This document shows positions 30,848-37,082 of a stretch of 37,082 bases of DNA, one piece after another (position 1 is the stretch's first letter; each line of letters begins with the position of its first letter). The DNA comes from JACVRW01 sp034664005 (GTDB lineage: Bacteria > Actinomycetota > Thermoleophilia > Solirubrobacterales > Thermoleophilaceae). The notes beneath the pieces are model-generated. The model was not told the origin of the DNA. It made no database searches and was given only the letters and a program-made list of their open reading frames with translations. The position numbers were made by a program, and so were the translations under genes. The stretch covers positions 1 through 37,082 of the forward strand of contig JAXDIL010000030.1 in NCBI GenBank assembly GCA_034664005.1, written 5' to 3'.

Positions 30848-31762
30848 GTGCGGCAGCTCGTCCGCGACCTCGCGCTGAGGCTCCGCGAGCATGTCCTGCC
30901 GCACGTGGGCTCGCACGCCGGCCGGATCCACGAGGCCGAGGCGGCCGGCGGCGACGTGACCTTCGCGATCGACGCCGAGGCGGAGCGCGAGCTCGAGTCC
31001 TTCCTCGCCGAGCGCGCCCCGGACGTGGCCTTCTACTCGGAGGACCGCGGGCTTGTGGAGCCGGCGGGCGGCGCCCGCTTCGTCCTGGTCGTCGACCCGA
31101 TCGACGGGACGAGGCCCGCCCTGGCCGGGCTCGAGTCCTGCTGCGTCTCCGTGGCGGCGGCGGCGCTGGACGGCGAGCCGTCCATGGGCGACGTGACCGT
31201 GGGCTGCGTGGTGGAGATCCCTTCGGGGCAGGTGTTCCTCGCGGAGCGCGGTGCGGGCGTGGTGGAGGGACCGCCCGTGATGCTGTCATCGAACGAGCGG
31301 ATCGAGCGGATGTTCTGGACCTACGGCTTCCGCGGACGCCCGGCGCGGCCGATGGCCGAGGTGCTCGGTGACCTGATCGACGCGTCGTCGGTCGGTGGCG
31401 CGACCTTCGAGCTCGGCTCTGCCGCGTTCGACATGACGCGCATCGCCACAGGGCAGCTCGACGCGTACGTGGAGCCGGGCCCGCGGCTGGTGGACGAGAT
31501 CCCCGGGATGCGCGCCGAGTTCGAGCGCGTGGGCGGCGGGTCGGTCCTCAACAACTCGCCCTACGACCTCGCGGCGGCCACGCTGATCCTCGAGGAGGCC
31601 GGCGCGGTGGTCACGGACGCCTACGGCCGCCCCCTGTCGTCCTGTCCGCTGCTCGGCTCGGCGCACGAGTTCCAGATGTCGGTGGTGGCGAGCGGCAACG
31701 CCGAGCTACACGGCGCGATCCTGCGCGCGCTCGATGCAGGCTTTCGCCGCGTTTCTGGGTAG
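30848..31762 (+). CDS. Inositol-monophosphatase-family phosphatase
   Basis: 304 residues from GTG 30848, one base after the HtrA stop. Metal-binding motif A is VVDPIDGTRPALAG (Asp83, Asp86), and the Glu-Asp pair at YSEDRG (65-66) replaces the usual GEE. The C-terminal metal site is SPYDLAAATLILEEAGAVVTD, which matches the WDxAAG pattern with Tyr for Trp. FDMTRIATGQLDAYVE is the matching helix. The family dephosphorylates inositol phosphates, fructose-1,6-bisphosphate, NADP or 3'-phosphoadenosine phosphates. The changed motif (RPAL instead of NF) leaves the substrate open. The final residues overlap the possible starts of the next gene. Confidence 0.85.
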   Translation: MRQLVRDLALRLREHVLPHVGSHAGRIHEAEAAGGDVTFAIDAEAERELESFLAERAPDVAFYSEDRGLVEPAGGARFVLVVDPIDGTRPALAGLESCCVSVAAAALDGEPSMGDVTVGCVVEIPSGQVFLAERGAGVVEGPPVMLSSNERIERMFWTYGFRGRPARPMAEVLGDLIDASSVGGATFELGSAAFDMTRIATGQLDAYVEPGPRLVDEIPGMRAEFERVGGGSVLNNSPYDLAAATLILEEAGAVVTDAYGRPLSSCPLLGSAHEFQMSVVASGNAELHGAILRALDAGFRRVSG

Positions 31763-31772
31763 GGTGCCGAGC

Positions 31773-32162
31773 GTGGACGCATCGCAGGCGACGGACAGTC
31801 GGGACGTCTCGCTGACGATTCCCGCCCGCCCGGACTACCTAGTGCTGGCGCGGCTGGCGCTGTCCGCGGTCTGCAGGCTTACGCCGCTGTCGCCCGAGGA
31901 GGTTGCGGACCTGAAGCTGGCGATCACCGAGGCGGCCAACGACTTCGTGGACGAGAGCCGTGGGCTCGACGACGAGAGCCGGCTGAGTTTCTCCTTCAAC
32001 TTGGGCGACGACCGGCTGGTGATGGATCTGGACGGCCCGACCGGCCCGGTGGCGTCCTCTGAGCAGGAGCTGAGTCGCGCGATCATCGAGGCGACCGTGG
32101 ACGAGGCCGCCTTCAGCGGTAGCCACACCCGGCTCGTGAAGTACCTGAGCGAGACTGGATAG
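31773..32162 (+). CDS. RsbW-like anti-sigma ATP-binding protein (degenerate GHKL)
   Basis: 129 residues from GTG 31773, which has AGGG 8-9 nt upstream; in-frame GTG 31764 and ATG 31734 are also possible. The sequence starts with a strand (VSLTIPARPDYL), a helix (ARLALSAVCRL) and DLKLAITEAANDFVDES. The last contains the E-x-x-x-N of the N box in RsbW/SpoIIAB-type ATPases. Instead of the usual DxGxG box the middle has LVMDLDGPTGP, so the G1 box is weak. The end (SRAIIEATVDEAAF) is helical. Such proteins bind a sigma factor or an anti-anti-sigma factor. No sigma factor is adjacent. It sits between a phosphatase gene and treT and may link stress signalling to trehalose synthesis, but that is inference. 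Confidence 0.75.
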   Translation: MDASQATDSRDVSLTIPARPDYLVLARLALSAVCRLTPLSPEEVADLKLAITEAANDFVDESRGLDDESRLSFSFNLGDDRLVMDLDGPTGPVASSEQELSRAIIEATVDEAAFSGSHTRLVKYLSETG

Positions 32163-32173
32163 TCTGCCGCGCT

Positions 32174-33412
32174 GTGCTGACGCCGGTTTCCGTAGGCAGC
32201 AAGAGCCTCGCGGACTACACCCATCTGGCCGGAAGGCCTCTGATCGAGGAGATCCGTGAGCTCTCGAAGGACCTCGAGGGCCTGCGAGTGCTCCACCTGT
32301 CCGCGACCGCGTTCGGCGGCGGCGTGTCGGAGATCCTCTACACGCTGATCCCGCTCATGAACGACGTGGGCATCGACGCCCAGTGGCAGGTGATGCTCGG
32401 CCGCGAGGAGTTCTACAACGCCACGAAGCGGCTCCACAACGCGCTCCAGGGCAATCCCGACTCGCTGACGGACGAGGAGTGGGAGGTCTACGCGCGCTAC
32501 AACGAGCTGAACGCGAAGGAGGTCGAGGGCGGCTGGGACGTGATCATCGTCCACGACCCGCAGCCCGCCGGCATCCGCGCGCACGTGCCGGAGAAGTCGG
32601 GGTCCTGGATATGGCGCTGCCACATCGACCTGTCCACGCCGAACCCGGACGCGATCGACCACCTCGTGCCGCTCGTGCGCGAGTACGACGCCTCGGTCTG
32701 GCACCTCCAGCAGTACGTGCCGGCCAGCATGGACGGTGCCGCCGGCCGCGTGAACATCTGCCCCCCGGCGATCGACCCGCTGTCCCCGAAGAACATGGCG
32801 CTCTCGCCCGAGGACGCTGCCTTCGTCTGCGACCAGTTCGGCATCGACGTCGACCGTCCGCTGATCTGCCAGGTGTCGCGCTTCGATCCGTGGAAGGACC
32901 CGATGGGCGTGATCGACGCGTATCGCAAGGTCACGGAGGAGATGCCTGACGTCCAGCTAGCGCTCGTGGGCTCGATGGCGACCGACGACCCAGAGGGCTG
33001 GGAGTTCTTCAACTCGACGATGGCGTACGCCGAGGGCGACCCGGACATCCACATCCTGAATAACCTGAACAGCGTCGGAGCGATCGAGGTGAACGCGTTC
33101 CAGTCACAGGCGGACGTCGTGATCCAGAAGTCCACTCGCGAGGGCTTCGGCCTGACGGTGTCCGAGGCGCTCTGGAAGGGGCGGCCCTTCATCGGCGGCG
33201 ACGTGGGTGGCATCCCGCTCCAGGTGCAGGACGGCGAGACCGGCTACCTCGTCTCCTCTCCCGACGAGTGCGCCGATCGCGCGCTTCGCATCCTGAGGGA
33301 ACCTGATCTCGGCAAGCGGCTCGGGCGGGCGGGCAAGGAGTACGTGCGCACGCACTTCCTGACACCGCGCCTCTTGCGCGACTGGCTGAAGATCTTCCGG
33401 GAACGGAAATGA
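32174..33412 (+). CDS. treT: Trehalose synthase TreT (NDP-glucose glycosyltransferring, GT4)
   Basis: 412 residues from GTG 32174. The GT4 features are the N-terminal glycine loop LSATAFGGGVSEIL (42-55), VIIVHDPQPAGI, WIWRCHIDLSTPNP, CQVSRFDPWKDP in the second domain, and the nucleotide-sugar motif REGFGLTVSEALWKG (322-336) with Glu323 and Glu331. This set matches TreT, which joins glucose to NDP-glucose to form trehalose. It overlaps otsA by 4 nt (ATGA), so the two are co-translated. TreT can run both ways in other organisms, so this route may also recover glucose. The preceding genes are an RsbW-like protein and a phosphatase, with only 11 nt between. Confidence 0.9.
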   Translation: MLTPVSVGSKSLADYTHLAGRPLIEEIRELSKDLEGLRVLHLSATAFGGGVSEILYTLIPLMNDVGIDAQWQVMLGREEFYNATKRLHNALQGNPDSLTDEEWEVYARYNELNAKEVEGGWDVIIVHDPQPAGIRAHVPEKSGSWIWRCHIDLSTPNPDAIDHLVPLVREYDASVWHLQQYVPASMDGAAGRVNICPPAIDPLSPKNMALSPEDAAFVCDQFGIDVDRPLICQVSRFDPWKDPMGVIDAYRKVTEEMPDVQLALVGSMATDDPEGWEFFNSTMAYAEGDPDIHILNNLNSVGAIEVNAFQSQADVVIQKSTREGFGLTVSEALWKGRPFIGGDVGGIPLQVQDGETGYLVSSPDECADRALRILREPDLGKRLGRAGKEYVRTHFLTPRLLRDWLKIFRERK

Positions 33413-34872
33413 CCAAGGACACGCCGCTCGTCCTCGTCTCGAACCGCGGCCCGGCCACGTTCGAAGGCGGAGAGGCGCGGCGTGGGGGCGGCGGCCTGGT
33501 CACCGCATTGAAGGGCCTGGTGCACCACCGCGACGCGGTCTGGGTCGCATCGGCCATGACCGACGAGGATGCCGAGGTCGCCGAGCAGCACGGCGGCCGC
33601 TCGTTCCCGGTGGAGCTGGACGACGAGACCTACCGCGTGCGCCTGGTGGCCTCCGACCCCGAGGCCTACGACCGCTTCTACAACGTGGTGGCGAACCCGA
33701 TGCTGTGGTTCATCCAGCACTACCTCTGGGACCTCTCGAACGCGCCGGACATCCGGCAGCACGAGGTGGACGCGTACGAGCAGGGCTACTGCAAGGTCAA
33801 CCAGGACCTGGCGCGCGCGGTGCTGTCGGAGCTGGAGGACGAGGAGGAGGCCGTGGTGATGCTCCACGACTACCACCTCTACGTGGCGCCGAAGTTCATC
33901 CGCCAGGAGCGCCCGGACCTGTTCCTGCACCACTTCATCCACATCCCCTGGACCCAGCCGGACGCCTGGCGCGTGCTCCCCGCCGACATGCGCGAGGACA
34001 TCTACGAGGGGATCCTCTCGAACGACATCATCGCCTTCCACACGCGCTCCTACAGGCGCAACTTCCTGCTCTGCTGCCGCGAGCTGTTCGACCTCGAGGT
34101 TGACGAGGAGGCCGGCGTCGTGAAGTTCGACGGCCGCGACGTCTGGGTGCGCTCCTACCCGCTGCCGATCTCGGCCGAGACGTTCCAGCGGACCGCCCAG
34201 CGGCCCGCCGTGCACGGCTACGAGCGCGAGATCCTGCGCCGCCGCCGCGAGCACCTGATCCTCCGGGTGGACCGCGCGGACCTGTCGAAGAACGTGCTGC
34301 GCGGCTTCACGGCGTTCGACCTCTTCCTCGAGCAGCACCCCGAGTTCAAGGAGCAGGTGACGTTCATCGCCCACCTGATCCCGTCGCGCCAGGACGTGCC
34401 GGAGTACGCCGAGTACCTGGAGCGGATCGAGGCGCTCGTCGCTGTGGTGAACCACCGCCACGGCACCACCGATTGGATGCCGATCGAGCTCCGCCTGCGC
34501 GAGAACCTCGAGGAGGCGATCGCCGCCTACAAGCACTACGACCTGCTGATGGTCAACGCGATGTTCGACGGCATGAACCTGATCGCGAAGGAGGGCCCGC
34601 TCGTGAACGAGCGCAACGGCGTCTCACTTCTCAGCGAGAACACCGGCGCCCACGAGGAGCTGGCCGAGTTCGCCCTCTCCGTGAACCCCTTCGACGTTCA
34701 GGAGCAGGCCGACGCGATCCACCGGGCGCTGACCATGTCGGCCGAGGAGCGCTCCTGGCGCGCGGTGGGCCAGAAGCGAATCGTCACATCCCGCGACCCG
34801 GGCGACTGGGTCGACGACCAGCTCGCCGACATCGAGCGAAAGCGCACGGCTAAGGCTCCGGATCCGGCGTGA
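33409..34872 (+). CDS. otsA: Alpha,alpha-trehalose-phosphate synthase (OtsA-like, GT20)
   Basis: 487 residues from ATG 33409, overlapping treT by 4 nt. GT20 motifs are LVSNRGP with Arg13, a GGGGLVTAL loop (27-34), NPMLWFIQHYLWDL, MLHDYHLYVAP (151-161), HIPWTQPDAWRVLP, RVDRADLSKN (286-295, with Arg289 and Lys294 for the UDP-glucose phosphates), DGMNLIAKE (387-395) and SENTGAHEEL. OtsA makes trehalose 6-phosphate from UDP-glucose and glucose 6-phosphate. A phosphatase (OtsB) is not encoded next to it, so the product must be handled elsewhere. The acceptor-site segment differs from E. coli (SENTGAHEEL for SQFAGAANEL), so activity on T6P or another phosphorylated sugar is not certain. Confidence 0.88.
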   Translation: MTKDTPLVLVSNRGPATFEGGEARRGGGGLVTALKGLVHHRDAVWVASAMTDEDAEVAEQHGGRSFPVELDDETYRVRLVASDPEAYDRFYNVVANPMLWFIQHYLWDLSNAPDIRQHEVDAYEQGYCKVNQDLARAVLSELEDEEEAVVMLHDYHLYVAPKFIRQERPDLFLHHFIHIPWTQPDAWRVLPADMREDIYEGILSNDIIAFHTRSYRRNFLLCCRELFDLEVDEEAGVVKFDGRDVWVRSYPLPISAETFQRTAQRPAVHGYEREILRRRREHLILRVDRADLSKNVLRGFTAFDLFLEQHPEFKEQVTFIAHLIPSRQDVPEYAEYLERIEALVAVVNHRHGTTDWMPIELRLRENLEEAIAAYKHYDLLMVNAMFDGMNLIAKEGPLVNERNGVSLLSENTGAHEELAEFALSVNPFDVQEQADAIHRALTMSAEERSWRAVGQKRIVTSRDPGDWVDDQLADIERKRTAKAPDPA

Positions 34873-35206
34873 ACTCGCCGCTCCGCGCCGGCGGCGGCGG
34901 GGCGCTCCGCTCCACCGCTTCCGCCTGACCGGCCGCGCCGGGTTGCGGTGAAGGGTGTGCGGGCCCGGCGTTTCCGGGGTCCTTGGTCGGACCCCCTGAA
35001 GAGCCACCCTTCGATGCCCGTCGTCGGGACGTCGCCCGAGGCAACCTCAGCCGCGGCACCCCCGCGAGCCTGAGCGCCTGCGCCACCCTCGGCGCGGGCG
35101 GGGAGCGGCGCGGCGCCTCCGGCCGGTGCGTCGCTATCAGAGCTCCCGCGCCCAGGAGGGCCGCCAGTCGCGCCACGTTTCGCCACCGAACCTTTCGCGG
35201 GGCCAT
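34850..35206 (-). CDS. Hypothetical Pro/Arg-rich exported or membrane-anchored protein
   Basis: 118 residues from ATG 35206, the only ORF that fits the region between otsA and rpsF (34873-35265). Residues 10-26 (NVARLAALLGAGALIAT) form a hydrophobic segment after a basic start, as in a signal or anchor. The rest is Pro/Ala/Arg/Ser-rich with no recognisable domain. It overlaps the end of otsA by 23 nt. No Shine-Dalgarno or terminator is clear. GC-rich DNA keeps long frames open by chance, so I treat this as possible. If it is not a gene, the stretch holds only the rpsF promoter region and nothing else that I can see. Confidence 0.5.
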   Translation of the reverse strand: MAPRKVRWRNVARLAALLGAGALIATHRPEAPRRSPPAPRVAQALRLAGVPRLRLPRATSRRRASKGGSSGGPTKDPGNAGPAHPSPQPGAAGQAEAVERSAPPPPARSGEFTPDPEP

Positions 35207-35265
35207 GTCGGTGAAGGCGCTGCCACGCTGGGGTTCGCCCCGCTTTCGCTATCGTGGCCGGTCGC

Positions 35266-35922
35266 ATGGCCCGCCTCTATGACCTCATGTTGCTCGTCGA
35301 CCCGAACGCTCCGGAGGAGCGGCGCAACGCCGTGCTCTCCGAGACCGAGTCGATGATCAACGACGGCGGCGGCACGCTTGTCGCCAATCACGACTGGGGT
35401 CAGCGCCGGATGGCGTACGAGATCGACCACCGGCCCGAGGCGGAGTACCGGCTCTACCAGTTCGAGGGCGACAACCCGCTCCTCGACCGGCTGAACCAGC
35501 GGCTTCGCATCATGGACGGCCTGCTGCGCTTCCGGATCATCAAGGTCAAGCCCGGGCAGCCCACCCCGCCGCCGCCGGACCAGCAGGTGCCGCGCCGCCG
35601 CGACGACCGCGAGGCGCAGGACACGAGGGTCGCCGCCCGCGCGGCCGCCGACGCTCCCGCCGCGGACGAGGCGCCCGCCGACGCCGCTCCCTCGGGCGAC
35701 GGGTCCGCCGTCGCAGCGCCGCCGGTCGATGCGCCCTCGGCGGCCGATGCACCCCCCGTCGACACGGCCGTTCCCGCCGCCGAGGCCCCCGCCGGGGACG
35801 CTTCTGCGGTCGATGCGCCCGCAGTCGATGCGCCCGCTGGGGACGCACCGCCCGCCGCTGCTTCCGCCGACGCTCCGGATGCCGACGCTCCGGACGCGGA
35901 CGCTCCGCCCGCCGACGAGTAG
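35266..35922 (+). CDS. rpsF: 30S ribosomal protein bS6 with unusual ~120-residue acidic tail
   Basis: 218 residues from ATG 35266; a GTG at 35254 would add four. Residues 1-96 are a normal bS6: ARLYDLMLLVDPNAPEE, VANHDWGQRRMAYEI, EYRLYQFEGD, and LLRFRIIKVKPG near the end. It binds bS18 and 16S rRNA in the platform of the 30S subunit. After residue 97 come a basic patch (QQVPRRRDDREAQ) and about 100 residues of Ala, Asp and Pro with repeated DAP, including VDAPAVDAPAGDAP and ADAPDADAPDADAP. The tail has no hydrophobic core, so it is probably disordered. TATCGT at 35250-35255 may be a -10 box. The usual downstream partner ssb follows only after an inverted YihY gene. Confidence 0.93.
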   Translation: MARLYDLMLLVDPNAPEERRNAVLSETESMINDGGGTLVANHDWGQRRMAYEIDHRPEAEYRLYQFEGDNPLLDRLNQRLRIMDGLLRFRIIKVKPGQPTPPPPDQQVPRRRDDREAQDTRVAARAAADAPAADEAPADAAPSGDGSAVAAPPVDAPSAADAPPVDTAVPAAEAPAGDASAVDAPAVDAPAGDAPPAAASADAPDADAPDADAPPADE

Positions 35923-35958
35923 TCCTGTGCCCGCGCCGACGCGCTCGCCCGCGCCGGC

Positions 35959-36756
35959 TCAGGCCCGCTTGCGCACGCAGGCGTCCGCCTGGACGCCCAC
36001 CAGGAACGCGTTCGCCAGCAGCCAGACGTAGACGAGCAGCACGAAGAACGTCGCGAGGTGGCCGAATACCGACGCGTACGAGGCGATGTAGGTCACGTAC
36101 AGGCCGAAGGCGATCGAGGTGAGCACCCACGCCAGCAGCACCAGGCCGGTGCCAAAGCTCACCCACGGGGCCGGCTGGCGGGTGGCCGACCCGTAGCGGA
36201 CGATCAGTCCCACTCCGACGCCGAGCGCCGCCGCCGCGAGCAGCCAGCGCACCAGGAAGGACAGGACGGCGACCACCGGGCCGTCGCTCACCAGGAGCGG
36301 CCCGAAGCGGACGATCGCGATCGCGGTGACCACGCAGACCCCCATCGCCCCGCCGAGTGCGAGCGAGCGCGGCAGCAACTCGAGGATGTTGCGCTGCCGC
36401 GGGTAGCCGTAGATCCGGTCCAGCGCCGTCATCGTGACCCGCGTGGCTGCGGACAGCTCCCACAGCGTGACCGCGAACCCGACGGTGAGCCACCAGAGCT
36501 GGCGCTGGCTCAGCACCTGGGTGACCGTGTCGTCCATCAGCTGGAAGGCCGGCTGGGAGACGTTCCTCCTGACCTCGGGCGCCACGTCCGACCGCCAGAC
36601 CTCCTCGAGGTCGAACAGGCCCAGGAGGGCGAGCAGGAAGAGCAGGAACGGGACCATCGCCAGCACCACCTGGAAGGCCATCGCGCTCGCGAAGTTGGGG
36701 AGCCCGTTCCGCTGGAAGGAGCGGACCACGTCCCTGGTGAGCTCCCGGAGCGGCAC
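35959..36756 (-). CDS. YihY/BrkB-family integral membrane protein
   Basis: 265 residues from GTG 36756. About five to six hydrophobic helices are visible. The family signature is present: NGLPNFASAMAFQVVLAMVPFLLFLLALLG at the start, then LWWLTVGFAVTLWELSAATRVTMTALDRIYG and a late YASVFGHLATFFVLLVYVWLLANAFLVGVQ. These proteins were once called ribonuclease BN, but that activity belongs to another protein; the real function is unknown and may be transport or envelope-related. The gene is inserted in reverse between rpsF and ssb, which are normally adjacent. It is convergent with rpsF (36 nt apart) and divergent from ssb (141 nt apart). Confidence 0.93.
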   Translation of the reverse strand: MPLRELTRDVVRSFQRNGLPNFASAMAFQVVLAMVPFLLFLLALLGLFDLEEVWRSDVAPEVRRNVSQPAFQLMDDTVTQVLSQRQLWWLTVGFAVTLWELSAATRVTMTALDRIYGYPRQRNILELLPRSLALGGAMGVCVVTAIAIVRFGPLLVSDGPVVAVLSFLVRWLLAAAALGVGVGLIVRYGSATRQPAPWVSFGTGLVLLAWVLTSIAFGLYVTYIASYASVFGHLATFFVLLVYVWLLANAFLVGVQADACVRKRA

Positions 36757-36897
36757 CGCTCCCTCCTACCCATGTAACCGGCACGCGAAAGACCCCGCAC
36801 TTTTCGGCACTTTCCTGGGCGTGAGCGCCCGAGCGCTCCGGGTCCGTATGTAGTCTCGATCTTCGGTTTTCGAGTAGGACAGGAGGAAGGCAGCCTC

Positions 36898-37082
36898 ATG
36901 GCAGCAACCAATATCAACCGCGTGATCATCACCGGGAATCTCACGCGTGACCCGGAGCTGCGGCACACGAACGGCGGGACCGCGGTCTGCAGCCTGCGTG
37001 TGGCCGTGAACACGCGGCGCAAGGACCAGTCGACCGGCGAGTGGGTCGACAAGCCCAACTACTTCGACGTCACCGTTTGGGG
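36898..37082 (+). CDS. ssb: Single-stranded DNA-binding protein (3' partial)
   Basis: The gene starts at ATG 36898 with AGGAGG at 36881-36886 and runs off the right edge; 61 residues are visible. The OB-fold start is unmistakable: INRVIITGNLTRDPELRHT, then GGTAVCSLRVAVNTR and a loop leading to KPNYFDVTVW. SSB coats single-stranded DNA in replication and repair. TAGTCT at 36851-36856 could be a -10 box in the 141-nt gap before the gene. A hairpin GGGCG-tga-GCGCCC lies near 36818-36831. Acidic C-terminal tip residues cannot be seen. Confidence 0.95.
   Translation, partial: MAATNINRVIITGNLTRDPELRHTNGGTAVCSLRVAVNTRRKDQSTGEWVDKPNYFDVTVW

Overview
The window is a GC-rich stretch (about 70% G+C where I counted), densely packed with genes that often start with GTG or TTG and overlap by 4 nt. 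Several features point to a high-GC Gram-positive actinobacterium, most likely of the Thermoleophilia/Solirubrobacterales type. These are the treT-otsA pair, a c-di-AMP riboswitch ahead of an M23 cell-wall hydrolase, secreted proteins with CG-DC repeats, a PIG-V-like mannosyltransferase, and rpsF-ssb. The lineage is inferred from content and style; no rRNA or other phylogenetic marker was compared. I see no phage, transposon or CRISPR.

Layout. 1-4.0 kb: a partial exported Ig-like protein and a convergent SF2 helicase. 4.2-8.0 kb: thioredoxin lipoprotein, GNAT acetyltransferase, GalT-like nucleotidyltransferase, an unknown gene, thiI and a tRNA-Arg(CCU) that begins at the base after the thiI stop. 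8.0-11.0 kb: a molybdate operon, regulator-modA-modB-modC, each gene overlapping the next. 11.0-14.2 kb: the most interesting locus. An ECF-type sigma factor and an ArsR-like regulator are encoded on one strand. Divergent from them are a SAM methyltransferase, a 20-residue peptide gene with a near-perfect Shine-Dalgarno, a strong 14-bp hairpin, and a ThiF/E1-like adenylating enzyme with a RiPP-recognition-like N-terminal domain. I read this as a small, probably undescribed RiPP (modified peptide) operon whose organisation resembles mccA-mccB of microcin C.

14.2-15.6 kb: nudC and pyrE, convergent. 15.7-25.6 kb: mostly cell envelope. It holds a small membrane protein, the c-di-AMP (ydaO-type) riboswitch controlling an M23 endopeptidase with a 54-bp tandem-repeat tail, an L,D-transpeptidase, a CPBP protease, a HAD hydrolase, a GT-C mannosyltransferase, a small-conductance mechanosensitive channel, a class A PBP and thiL. 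25.6-27.5 kb: a degenerate M28 peptidase-like membrane protein and a 56-residue gene overlapping the end of thiL. 27.5-32.2 kb: an envelope-stress-like unit of OmpR-type regulator, histidine kinase, HtrA protease, IMPase-like phosphatase and RsbW-like ATP-binding protein. 32.2-34.9 kb: treT and otsA, two routes to trehalose. 35.3-37.1 kb: rpsF with a very long acidic Ala/Pro tail, an inverted YihY-family gene, and the start of ssb.

Two divergent gene pairs have almost no space between start codons (8 nt at 12.2 kb; a shared CATG at 21.73 kb), and many genes lack a visible Shine-Dalgarno. Leaderless transcription is therefore probably common here.
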